Assembly (NCBI GenBank): GCA_002633275.1
Contig: NWBO01000053.1
Coordinates: 308,649 to 372,648, forward strand
From: Bacteroidales bacterium Phil12
GTDB lineage: Bacteria; Bacteroidota; Bacteroidia; Bacteroidales; P3
Length of the DNA stretch: 64,000 nt
Direction of reading: 5' to 3'
Position 1 is the stretch's first letter. Each line of letters starts with the position of its first letter. This document shows positions 24,641-32,167 of this stretch, one piece after another. The notes below the pieces were generated by a model, which ran no database searches, was not told where the DNA came from, and saw only the letters and a list, made by a program, of their open reading frames with translations. The position numbers and the translations under genes are program-made.

Positions 24641-24732
24641 CGAGCCGCACAGGCAATTAACGCAGAGCGGTGTTTGTCTTTTCGCTTACCTATCCTCACG
24701 GCTTCGCCATAATTGCCCGTGCGGGTGCGCAC
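24638..24732. repeat. Inverted pair of GTGCG...CGCAC palindromic units
   Basis: GTGCGAGCCGCACAGGCAAT at 24638 is mirrored by TTGCCCGTGCGGGTGCGCAC ending at 24732. This gives 22-23-bp imperfect terminal inverted repeats around about 50 bp. Single units occur at 21416-21482 and 25547-25571. Confidence 0.6.
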
Positions 24733-25067
24733 GAAGTATTCTTCTTTTTTATGAGGGAACATCTCGAAAAAATCGTGAGGCGAAAAATGGTAACAACACG
24801 AGTTTTTATGGTCGCAGATGCCGACGGTTTCATCAAGAATTTCATTTGTTTGGGTGTCGATATAAGGGGTAAAACTTTTGCGACCGCAACGGGGACATTG
24901 TAATTTGCTGCCGCTTCCTGCATATTTGCGTAAGACAAAACGGTAATTTGTATCAAAATTTCGGGTCTTGACACCTTTTTCAATTTTGTCAAAATAAGAT
25001 TTATTGTTTGTTATCATAATTATTGTAATTTGTTGATTATAATTTAATTAATTTATAATTTCATTTC

Positions 25068-25170
25068 TTGCTTGCTTGACTTTACTATATATAATCAAGC
25101 AATCAAGAAATACTAACATAACAGGTGGGTCGTACTATATACCTTGTATATATATAGTACAACCCTCCTT
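25068..25170. repeat. Two large AT-rich inverted repeats
   Basis: TTGCTTGACT...TCAAGCAA surrounds 25072-25102. A second, longer dyad (25123-25170) pairs AGGTGGGTCGTACTATATA with TATATAGTACAACCCTCCT-like sequence. They lie in the 165-bp gap upstream of the primase-associated fragment and downstream of the HTH gene. They could be an operator, a terminator or an origin relic of a mobile element. Confidence 0.5.
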
Positions 25171-25182
25171 ACCGGTGGTATG

Positions 25183-25509
25183 TTACTTTTTTGGTAAATC
25201 AAGTTGATTTTTGAAGTCTAACTCCTGTTCTCTTTCATTGATTTCTGCTGTTTGGCGACGAACCCGTTCCTGACGGTCTTCATAGTTTTTAATTCGTCGA
25301 CATATTCCACTTTCGCTCATTCCCATTTTGTCGCCGATTTCTTTGTAAGTCATTCCCTCGCTTCTCATTTGCATAATATCATTATAGTCTCGTTCCTTTT
25401 CGGAGAGGTCGGAGCCTGCTTTATTGATATTTTCAAAAGCCGTTAATTGTCCTGTGTCCGAAAAGATTAGGTTGTCCGAAAAAATTAGGTTGTGGGCGTA
25501 TTTTTTCAT
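25183..25509 (-). CDS. Small helix-turn-helix protein
   Basis: This 108-residue protein contains one clear HTH (MRSEGMTYKEIGDKMGMSES near 47-66, then GICRRIKNYE). It is followed by a charged helix (ERVRRQTAEINEREQE) that could be a coiled coil. Near the N-terminus a hexapeptide is duplicated (NLIFSDNLIFSD) because of an 18-bp direct repeat in the DNA. I do not recognise the family. Similar HTH tails occur in mobile-element proteins, so it may be the C-terminal piece of a longer gene. It lies between palindromic repeats in the accessory island. Confidence 0.55.
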   Translation of the reverse strand: MKKYAHNLIFSDNLIFSDTGQLTAFENINKAGSDLSEKERDYNDIMQMRSEGMTYKEIGDKMGMSESGICRRIKNYEDRQERVRRQTAEINEREQELDFKNQLDLPKK

Positions 25510-25546
25510 TTCGTGAGACAGGTAATTACCCTTGACGATGCAGAAG

Positions 25547-25571
25547 GTACGAGCCGCACGGACAATTAACG
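25547..25571 (+). repeat. Single GTGCG...CGCAC-type repeat unit
   Basis: GTACGAGCCGCACGGACAAT matches the units at 21459 and 24638. It sits just past the stop of the RhuM pseudogene. The rest of 25510-25586 holds nothing I can name. Confidence 0.5.
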
Positions 25572-25586
25572 TGGGTGCGATTATCT

Positions 25587-26071
25587 TTATTTCCCTTTAT
25601 TTAGCATATTTCTGACATGCTTGTCGAAATCGGAGTCTATGCGTTGAGTTTTATTAAAAATGTCATATTCGCTTTCAGCCTTTGACTTGGCTTGTACAGA
25701 AGAGATGCGTCCTTTGTGGTGGGCGAGTTCTTGTCATAATCCATACTGCATTCGGCATAGATGTCCGTGATTTGTTGCCAAATACGTCGCTCGGAAGCAC
25801 GAATGGAGCGAACTCTTTCAAGCAATTCACTAAAATAGTCTTTGCCGAACACCGCCGTTCCTTGCTTTAATCGATTGTCATCAAGCACAAAACCTTTTCT
25901 TATATATTCATTAAGAATTTTTGTCGCCCATTGACGAAACTTTGTGGCTTTGAATGAATTTACACGATACCCCACGGCTATGATAGCATCAAGAGAATAA
26001 AATTTGGTTGCTATCTGTTGCGTCTTACCTTCTTCGTCAGGCAGGCTGTAATAGGAATTGTATTTCGCTGC
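25587..26071 (-). pseudogene. RhuM-family protein, truncated and internally deleted
   Basis: Two reading frames together recall the RhuM family. The upstream part (to about 25730) reads FYSLDAIIAVGYRVNS, FRQWATKILNEYIRKGFVLDD, FGKDYFSELLERVRSIRASE and DIYAECSMDYDKNS. A second frame gives ELAHHKGRISSVQ, then KAESEYDIFNKTQ and DSDFDKHVRNML, ending at 25587. The intervening 100 or more residues of the family are gone, and the frame changes at the junction near 25,730. The 5' end is also cut: an in-frame TGA at 26072 precedes the homologous part. A -7 element (26098-26105) remains upstream. Confidence 0.7.
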
Positions 26072-26075
26072 TCAT

Positions 26076-26260
26076 AATCGTCTAATTTTTTATGTTGCAA
26101 AAATAGAAATTTATTTTCAATTGATAATATCTCACAAAGAATTTTGTCGCCCGATAAATATTCTACCTTTGCACTATGAATTAGAATTTCAATAATAGTT
26201 TAGCTAATATTACGGCTTTCTTGGAAATTTATAAAAGGTCAATATCGGAAAAAAGATAAT
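26076..26260. other. Gap with two orphan promoter-like elements
   Basis: TATTTTTG reads leftward at 26098-26105 (former RhuM promoter). TACCTTTG reads rightward at 26164-26171, but the ATG after it closes within two codons. No other feature is seen. Confidence 0.4.
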
Positions 26261-26291
26261 AAAAAAGAGAGTTAGAAACTAATCTAACTCT
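26261..26291 (-). terminator. Terminator of tRNA-Phe
   Basis: AGAGTTAG (26268-26275) pairs with CTAACTCT (26284-26291), and on the minus strand TTTTTTA follows. A run of ten C (26292-26301) lies between it and the tRNA. Confidence 0.75.
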
Positions 26292-26310
26292 CCCCCCCCC
26301 CTAAACGGAG

Positions 26311-26383
26311 TGGCATCGATTGGAGTTGAACCAATGACACAAGGATTTTCAGTCCTCCGCTCTACCAACTGAGCTACGACGCC
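26311..26383 (-). tRNA. tRNA-Phe (GAA)
   Basis: The minus strand folds as a cloverleaf. The acceptor GGCGTCG pairs with CGATGCC, the D-arm has AGCTCAGTTGGTAGAGC, and the anticodon loop CTGAAAA has anticodon GAA. The T-arm is TTGGTTCAACTCCAA and A is the discriminator. CCA is not encoded. A -7 element (26405-26412) lies 22 bp upstream. The accessory island begins just past its 3' end, a common insertion side, but I find no duplicated tRNA end and no integrase. Confidence 0.95.
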
Positions 26384-26404
26384 ATATTCCCTTTTTTCGA
26401 GTTG

Positions 26405-26412
26405 CAAAATTA
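26405..26412 (-). promoter_or_regulatory. -7 element TAATTTTG of tRNA-Phe
   Basis: This exact element reads leftward into the tRNA gene. Confidence 0.6.
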
Positions 26413-26481
26413 CTACCTTTTTCATTACCCACCAAATTTTTTTGGAAAATTTTTATAAAAAAGTGAATTTATAACGAAACC

Positions 26482-26526
26482 TATAATAGGTTATATAAAT
26501 TTTTTGTACCTTTGCAACCTATTATA
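26482..26526 (+). promoter_or_regulatory. Promoter of ileS flanked by a perfect 11-bp inverted repeat
   Basis: TATAATAGGTT (26482-26492) and AACCTATTATA (26516-26526) are exact complements that bracket the -7 element TACCTTTG (26507-26514). The right arm should cover the transcription start. The pattern suits an operator, or a DNA or RNA hairpin at the start of the ileS message. Confidence 0.55.
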
Positions 26527-26573
26527 CAGATAGATGACAGACAGTAAAAATATACTTAAATTTTAATGTCGAA

Positions 26574-29500
26574 ATGGAGAAATACAAGCAATACAAAAAT
26601 CTTAATTTGACGGATATAGAGAAACATATCCAAGACAAGTGGGCAAAAGAAGATACCTTTGCCAAAAGTTTGCAGATAAGAGAGGGTAATAAACCTTTTA
26701 TTTTCTTTGAAGGTCCTCCTTCGGCAAACGGTAAGCCTGGCATTCATCACGTAATGGCTCGTACAATCAAAGATATTTTCTGCCGCTACAAGAATTTGAA
26801 AGGTTATTATGTTACCCGTAAAGCAGGCTGGGACACTCACGGTTTGCCTGTGGAACTTGGAGTTGAACAGGCTTTGGGTATCACAAAAGAAGATATAGGC
26901 GGCAAAATCTCTGTCGAAGAATATAACAAGGCGTGTCGAGAGAGTGTTATGCAGTTCAAAGACCTTTGGGATAAACTTACCGTGCAAATGGGGTATTGGG
27001 TTGATTTAGGCTCTCCTTATATAACTTTCACAAACAAATACATTGAAAGTGTTTGGTGGCTTTTGGGAGAAATATACAACAAGGGCTTACTTTACAAAGG
27101 CTACACCATTCAGCCGTATTCTCCTGCGGCAGGAACAGGACTTTCCTCCCACGAATTGAATATGCCGGGTTGTTATAAAGACGTCAAGGATACAACCTGC
27201 GTGGCTCAATTCAAAATTTCTTCAAAGCAGAAGACATACAACGCCATATTGGATAAATTAAGCGACAAAAAAGACCAGGCTTATTTCCTTGCATGGACTA
27301 CAACACCTTGGACACTTCCTTCCAATACGGCTTTGGCTGTGGGCGATAAGATAGATTATTGCTGCGTGGAAAGTTTCAATCCATATACAGGCGAAGAAAT
27401 GGTTTGTTTCGTTGCCAAAAACTTATTGAACGCTCATTTCAAAGCAGAAGGAGAAAACCAAGATTTTGAAGCATACAAAAAAGGCGATAAAGTCATTCCT
27501 TGGAAATTGTTGTTTGAGTGCAAAGGTAAGGAATTGGTTGGAATAGATTACGAGCAACTTATTCCTTGGGTCAAACCTCAGGGACAAGAAGGCGATGCTT
27601 TCAAAGTTATCAGCGGCGATTACGTTACAACACAAGACGGTACCGGTATCGTTCATATTGCCCCTACGTTTGGTGCAGACGACGCAAGAGTAGCAAAATT
27701 GGCAAACATCGCTCCGCTTCATCTTGTGGATAAGAATGGCAAAAATCAGCCTATGGTTGATAAGAGCGGCAAGTTTTTTGTTTTGGGCGATTTGGATAAA
27801 GAGTATGTGGATAAGCATATCGACAAGGAGCAATACAATAAGTACGCAGGAAGATTTGTAAAGAATGCTTATGACGACACTTTGACAGATAAAGACAATA
27901 CATTGGACGTGGATTTATGCGTTGAATTAAAGGCTCAAAACAAAGTCTTCAAGATTGAGAAACATACTCACAATTATCCTCATTGTTGGAGAACCGACAA
28001 ACCCGTATTGTATTATCCCTTGGATTCTTGGTTTATAAAGACAACGGCAATAAAAGACCGTCTTATCGAACTTAACAAGACAATAAATTGGAAGCCGCAG
28101 GCAACGGGTACGGGTCGTTTTGGCAATTGGTTGGAGAACCTTGTGGATTGGAATCTTTCTCGAAGCAGATATTGGGGTACTCCGCTACCTATTTGGAGAA
28201 CGGAAGACGGCAAAGAAGAGATATTCATCAATTCGGTAGAAAAGTTAGCGAAAGAGATAGACAAAAGTATCGCAGCAGGATTTATGAGCGAAAATCCATA
28301 TAAGAGCGATGATTATGAGAGTTTCGATTTACATCGTCCGTATATAGACAACGTCATACTTGTCAGCCAGAGCGGCAAACCTATGAAACGTGAAAGCGAT
28401 TTGATTGACGTTTGGTTCGACAGCGGTGCCATGCCTTTTGCTCAAAGACATTATCCTTTTGAATGTACGACAGAAGAATTGAAACAAAAATTCTTCCCTG
28501 CCGATTTCATTGCCGAAGGTGTGGATCAGACAAGAGGTTGGTTCTTTACTCTTCATACCATTGCTACAATGGTTATGGACGAAGTGTCTTACAAAAACGT
28601 TGTGTCAAACGGTTTGGTATTGGATAAGAACGGCAACAAGATGAGCAAGCGTTTGGGTAATGCCGTATCGCCTTTTGAGATGATGGACAAATACGGAGCA
28701 GACGCCACGCGTTTGTATATGATTTCAAACTCTCAGCCTTGGGATAATCTTAAATTTGACCCTAACGGTATAGACGAAATAAGAAGAAAATTCTTCGGAA
28801 CCCTATATAACACTTATTCATTCTTTGCTTTATACGCCAACATCGACGGTTTTGCTTATAAGGAAAAGGATATAGAATATTCAAAGCGTCCTGAGATTGA
28901 CAGATGGATATTATCATTGTTGAATACCTTGATAAAAGACGTTGATAGCGATTTGAACGACTACGAGCCTACACGTGCGGCAAGAAGAGTTATGGACTTT
29001 GTTTGCGAAGATTTATCCAACTGGTATGTACGTTTGTGCAGAAGACGTTTTTGGAAAGGAGAATACAGCGAAGACAAGATAAGTGCTTATCAGACGCTTT
29101 ATCGTTGTATGGAGGTTATCGCTCAATTGGGCAGCGTATTTGCACCATTCTTTATGGACGAGTTGTATTGCAATCTGAATGCCGTAAGTGGTAGAAACAA
29201 GGCTGCAAGCGTGCATTTGACAGATTTCCCTACTTCTAACGACAACGAGATAGACAAAGACCTTGAAGCAAGAATGGATTTGGCTCAAAGGATTTGTTCT
29301 TTGGTGTTATCACTTAGAAAACGTCATAATCTGAAAGTAAGACAACCGCTTGCAAAGATTATGATACCTTGCGATGCCACGACCAAAGAAAGAATAGAAA
29401 AAGTTAAAAACCTTATACTTTCAGAAGTCAATGTTAAAGATATAGAGTATTTGGATTTGCATAACAATGTTCTTTCAAAGACAATCAAAGCCAACTTCAA

Positions 29501-30005
29501 AACATTGGGACCAAAGTACGGCAAAATTATGAAGTCTTTGGCAGCAAATATTGCAGCCTTTACGCAAGACGATATAACAAAATTGGAAAGCGAAGGAAAA
29601 TATGCTCTTGACGTTGAAGGACAACAAATAACATTGGATTTGACAGACGTAGAGATTGCAACCAAAGATATTGAAGGTTGGGTTGTTGCAAGCGAGGGCA
29701 AACTAACGGTGGCTTTGGACGTTGTAATAACAGACAATTTGAAAAAAGAAGGTATTGCAAGAGAATTGGTCAATAGAATTCAAAACATACGAAAAGACAG
29801 CAATTTTGAAGTTACTGACAATATTGTCGTAAAGGTTGAATATGACGGGGATTTGCAAGCCGCAATAGAGATGTACAAGGATTACATCTGCGGCGAAACA
29901 CTTACCAAAGAGTTGAGCCTTGAAAACAATATAACCGACCCTACGACCAAGATTGACGTTATCGAAGGCAAAGAGTTGGGAATATATATCGAAACCATTA
30001 AATAA
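26574..30005 (+). CDS. ileS: Isoleucyl-tRNA synthetase
   Basis: The 1143-residue class I synthetase charges tRNA-Ile. It has the HIGH-type signature GKPGIHHVMAR near 52-62 and GWDTHGLPVE near 84. The CP1 editing domain (about 200-420) includes AWTTTPWTLPSNTALAV and GTGIVHIAP. The KMSKS-type loop is KMSKRLGN near 688, and a long anticodon-binding C-terminal region follows. The length fits the long Bacteroidota form. The ATG at 26574 is in frame; an ATG 8 bp upstream is not. It is preceded by the inverted-repeat promoter and followed by a strong hairpin. Confidence 0.96.
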   Translation: MEKYKQYKNLNLTDIEKHIQDKWAKEDTFAKSLQIREGNKPFIFFEGPPSANGKPGIHHVMARTIKDIFCRYKNLKGYYVTRKAGWDTHGLPVELGVEQALGITKEDIGGKISVEEYNKACRESVMQFKDLWDKLTVQMGYWVDLGSPYITFTNKYIESVWWLLGEIYNKGLLYKGYTIQPYSPAAGTGLSSHELNMPGCYKDVKDTTCVAQFKISSKQKTYNAILDKLSDKKDQAYFLAWTTTPWTLPSNTALAVGDKIDYCCVESFNPYTGEEMVCFVAKNLLNAHFKAEGENQDFEAYKKGDKVIPWKLLFECKGKELVGIDYEQLIPWVKPQGQEGDAFKVISGDYVTTQDGTGIVHIAPTFGADDARVAKLANIAPLHLVDKNGKNQPMVDKSGKFFVLGDLDKEYVDKHIDKEQYNKYAGRFVKNAYDDTLTDKDNTLDVDLCVELKAQNKVFKIEKHTHNYPHCWRTDKPVLYYPLDSWFIKTTAIKDRLIELNKTINWKPQATGTGRFGNWLENLVDWNLSRSRYWGTPLPIWRTEDGKEEIFINSVEKLAKEIDKSIAAGFMSENPYKSDDYESFDLHRPYIDNVILVSQSGKPMKRESDLIDVWFDSGAMPFAQRHYPFECTTEELKQKFFPADFIAEGVDQTRGWFFTLHTIATMVMDEVSYKNVVSNGLVLDKNGNKMSKRLGNAVSPFEMMDKYGADATRLYMISNSQPWDNLKFDPNGIDEIRRKFFGTLYNTYSFFALYANIDGFAYKEKDIEYSKRPEIDRWILSLLNTLIKDVDSDLNDYEPTRAARRVMDFVCEDLSNWYVRLCRRRFWKGEYSEDKISAYQTLYRCMEVIAQLGSVFAPFFMDELYCNLNAVSGRNKAASVHLTDFPTSNDNEIDKDLEARMDLAQRICSLVLSLRKRHNLKVRQPLAKIMIPCDATTKERIEKVKNLILSEVNVKDIEYLDLHNNVLSKTIKANFKTLGPKYGKIMKSLAANIAAFTQDDITKLESEGKYALDVEGQQITLDLTDVEIATKDIEGWVVASEGKLTVALDVVITDNLKKEGIARELVNRIQNIRKDSNFEVTDNIVVKVEYDGDLQAAIEMYKDYICGETLTKELSLENNITDPTTKIDVIEGKELGIYIETIK

Positions 30006-30016
30006 ACAACCAAAAA

Positions 30017-30053
30017 GACAAAGGCGGAGAGCGTTTTGTTTTCCGCCTTTGTC
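30017..30053. terminator. 12-bp hairpin between ileS and the asparaginase gene
   Basis: GACAAAGGCGGA pairs with TCCGCCTTTGTC. A T-run follows only on the minus strand, so as a plus-strand terminator it is atypical. It may be a partial terminator or an mRNA-protecting hairpin. Confidence 0.5.
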
Positions 30054-30071
30054 AGTATTATAAGAACGGAT

Positions 30072-31079
30072 ATGAAAAATATTCTTGTAATATATACGGG
30101 AGGAACGATAGGCATGGTCAAAGACGCGCAAACAGGTGCATTAAAACCTTTTGATATGAAAAAGATTTATGAGGTGTTGCCTGTATTGCGTAAGATTGAC
30201 TGCAATATAGAAACATACCAATGCGACCCTATCATAGATTCGTCGGATATGAATGCAACCAAATGGATTGAGATTGCTTCGTTTATCGGCGAGCAATATG
30301 ATTCGTATGACGGTTTTGTTATTCTTCATGGCACGGATACGATGTCTTATACAGCCTCGGCGCTGAGTTTTCTGCTTGACAATCTATCCAAACCCGTTAT
30401 CATTACAGGCTCGCAACTACCGCTTGGTATGATACGTACAGACGGCAGAGACAATATCATTTCGGCTGTCGAGATTGCAGCCAACACCGAAGTGTCAATC
30501 CCCGAGGTATGTATATTTTTCGACAACAAACTTTACAGAGGCAACCGTACAACAAAGATAAATGCAGAGTACTTCGAGGCTTTTTATTCGGGCAATCTTC
30601 CTTCGTTGGCAAAGGTGGGCATAAATATCTCGTATAAAAAACATATCATAGCACCAAATCCCACGAAAGAGTTTTCGGTTTATAAAAACTTATGCACCGA
30701 TATTGCGATTATGAAAATACACCCTGCAATAAGCGAAGATTACATCAAAGCTGTGGGCAATATACCTAACCTTAAAGGCTTGATAATGGAGACTTACGGT
30801 TCAGGGAACGCCCCAACGCAAGATTGGTTTTTGGAAAGCATCAAAGATATTATCGCAAAGGGTATAATAGTTATGAACGTTACCCAATGTAAAGCCGGCA
30901 GCGTGGCTATGGGACATTACCAGGCAAGTTGTGATTTAAGAGATATGGGCGTTATATCAGGCAGAGATATAACAACCGAAGCGGCATTGGCAAAGATGAT
31001 GTTTGTTTTGGGTAATTTCAGCGACAAGCAAACTCAGAAAAAACTATTGAACAGCAATCTGCGAGGAGAAATATCCTAA
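30072..31079 (+). CDS. ansA: Type I L-asparaginase
   Basis: ATG at 30072 gives the family's own start MKNILVIYTGGTIGMV, with the catalytic Thr at residues 9-12. The longer frame overlaps the hairpin. The 335-residue cytoplasmic enzyme hydrolyses asparagine to aspartate. The second catalytic block is FVILHGTDTMSYTASALSF near 80-98, followed by ITGSQLPLGMIRTDGRDNI near 115-133. GSGNAP.QDW near 240 is also typical. No signal peptide is visible. The heptose kinase gene starts 25 bp later, so co-transcription is likely. Confidence 0.93.
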   Translation: MKNILVIYTGGTIGMVKDAQTGALKPFDMKKIYEVLPVLRKIDCNIETYQCDPIIDSSDMNATKWIEIASFIGEQYDSYDGFVILHGTDTMSYTASALSFLLDNLSKPVIITGSQLPLGMIRTDGRDNIISAVEIAANTEVSIPEVCIFFDNKLYRGNRTTKINAEYFEAFYSGNLPSLAKVGINISYKKHIIAPNPTKEFSVYKNLCTDIAIMKIHPAISEDYIKAVGNIPNLKGLIMETYGSGNAPTQDWFLESIKDIIAKGIIVMNVTQCKAGSVAMGHYQASCDLRDMGVISGRDITTEAALAKMMFVLGNFSDKQTQKKLLNSNLRGEIS

Positions 31080-31104
31080 AACGATTCAAAACAATATTCA
31101 TATT

Positions 31105-32097
31105 ATGGATTACAAGGCAATATTCGATAAATTCAATGAGCTTAATATCTTAATCATCGGGGACGTGATGATAGATTCATATCAATGGGGCAAAGTGGAT
31201 AGAATTTCTCCTGAGGCTCCCGTTCCTATCTGCACCGTACAGAAAACAGAACATAGATTGGGAGGTGCTGGCAATGTGGCGTTGAATATTGCCGCTATGG
31301 GGGCTACACCTATACTTTGCAGCGTTGTAGGTAAGGACGATAACGGGAAGATATTGCTTAACCTGCTTAAAGAACATAATATGACAAATGACGGCATATT
31401 GCTTAGCGATAAACGTCCCACAACGATAAAGACACGTATCATAGGCAACAATGCTCAAATGCTTCGTATAGATAAAGAAACAACAGAAAATCTTGATAGC
31501 GATGAAGAATCCATGCTGCTTAAAGCCATCGCCGACATAATAGAAAACAAAAAAATTCACGCAATAATTTTTCAGGATTACGACAAAGGCGTTATAACCG
31601 ACAAGATAATAAAACAGACCGTAAAACTTGCAAAAACAAAAGGTATTCCCACAACGGTAGATCCTAAACACAGGAATTTCTCTTCATACAAGGGCGTAAC
31701 GATGTTTAAACCTAATTTGAAAGAATTAAAAGAGGGTTTGAAAATAGAATTTGATTTGCCGACAAAGGACAACCTGACCGATGCCGCCTTGCTTTTGCAC
31801 GCCAAACAAGATATTCAAAAGGTATTTATAACACTTAGCGAATACGGTATATTTATGGCGGACTATTCCACCAATGAAGCAAAAGTGGATTTGATGCCTG
31901 CATATTTACGCAAGATAGCCGATGTGTCGGGTGCAGGAGATACGGTGATAAGCGTTGCCACATTGTGTTTGGCGTTAGGTATGAGCTCAACGGATATTGC
32001 AAAAATCAGCAACTTGGCAGGCGGTTTGGTTTGCGAGAACGTGGGCGTTGTGCCGATAGACAAAGACAGACTTTACAAGGAAGTCATTGCTCAATAA
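31105..32097 (+). CDS. hldA: D-glycero-beta-D-manno-heptose-7-phosphate kinase (RfaE domain I)
   Basis: The 330-residue PfkB-family kinase shows the RfaE pattern: IIGDVMIDSYQWGKVDRISPEAPVPI near 15-40, HRLGGAGNVALNIAAMG near 51-67, and the ATP/catalytic motif VSGAGDTVIS near 273-282. It phosphorylates heptose-7-phosphate for LPS core or S-layer glycan synthesis. The cytidylyltransferase domain of bifunctional HldE is absent. The next gene is a sugar nucleotidyltransferase, but of a different fold, so the missing step is probably elsewhere. It sits in a chain of co-directional genes. Confidence 0.9.
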   Translation: MDYKAIFDKFNELNILIIGDVMIDSYQWGKVDRISPEAPVPICTVQKTEHRLGGAGNVALNIAAMGATPILCSVVGKDDNGKILLNLLKEHNMTNDGILLSDKRPTTIKTRIIGNNAQMLRIDKETTENLDSDEESMLLKAIADIIENKKIHAIIFQDYDKGVITDKIIKQTVKLAKTKGIPTTVDPKHRNFSSYKGVTMFKPNLKELKEGLKIEFDLPTKDNLTDAALLLHAKQDIQKVFITLSEYGIFMADYSTNEAKVDLMPAYLRKIADVSGAGDTVISVATLCLALGMSSTDIAKISNLAGGLVCENVGVVPIDKDRLYKEVIAQ

Positions 32098-32167
32098 AAT
32101 CAAGGATTTTGTGGCGATGACGATTATATAAAAATAGAATGTAAAATTGTTAAAAACAAAGAAGAAA

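Larger units (their letters stand above)
24427..25017 (-). pseudogene. DUF6371-like primase-associated zinc domain fragment with repeat-derived tail
   Basis: The first 95 residues look like the N-terminus of the DUF6371-type proteins of Bacteroidales integrative elements. They have YRFVLRKY, CPRCGRKSFTPYID near 41-54, CDHKNSCCYHFSPHDFFE near 68-85. The normal protein continues into a toprim/primase-like part. Here the frame instead runs through an inverted palindromic repeat (24638-24732) and then 21-bp units read as heptads starting with Ser or Thr (TVKHQSI, SVKHYQN, SLNNQQL, SAKYFSK, SKKKQDI). A Lys-rich end stops 3 bp past the methyltransferase promoter. I take it as a truncated relic, though it is still an open frame. 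Confidence 0.6.

Noticed and set aside
24670-24903. Plus-strand frame of 77 codons in the island
   Set aside because: It is opposite the zinc-domain fragment, whose CxxC and CDH motifs show that the minus strand is the coding one.
25450-25500. Tandem repeat in the HTH gene as a member of the 21-bp family
   Set aside because: GTCCGAAAA..TTAGGTT repeats with an 18-bp period, only twice, and with different words. It is a separate local duplication.
26261-26383. Attachment site of an integrated element at tRNA-Phe
   Set aside because: I found no second copy of the tRNA 3' end within the window and no integrase gene, so there is no direct support.
30017-30053. Ordinary plus-strand terminator of ileS
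   Set aside because: The stem is strong but no T-run follows on the plus strand; it was kept only as an uncertain hairpin.
32147-32167. Upstream TTG start for the nucleotidyltransferase
   Set aside because: The ATG at 32168 directly precedes the family's N-terminal signature; the extra seven residues have no counterpart.
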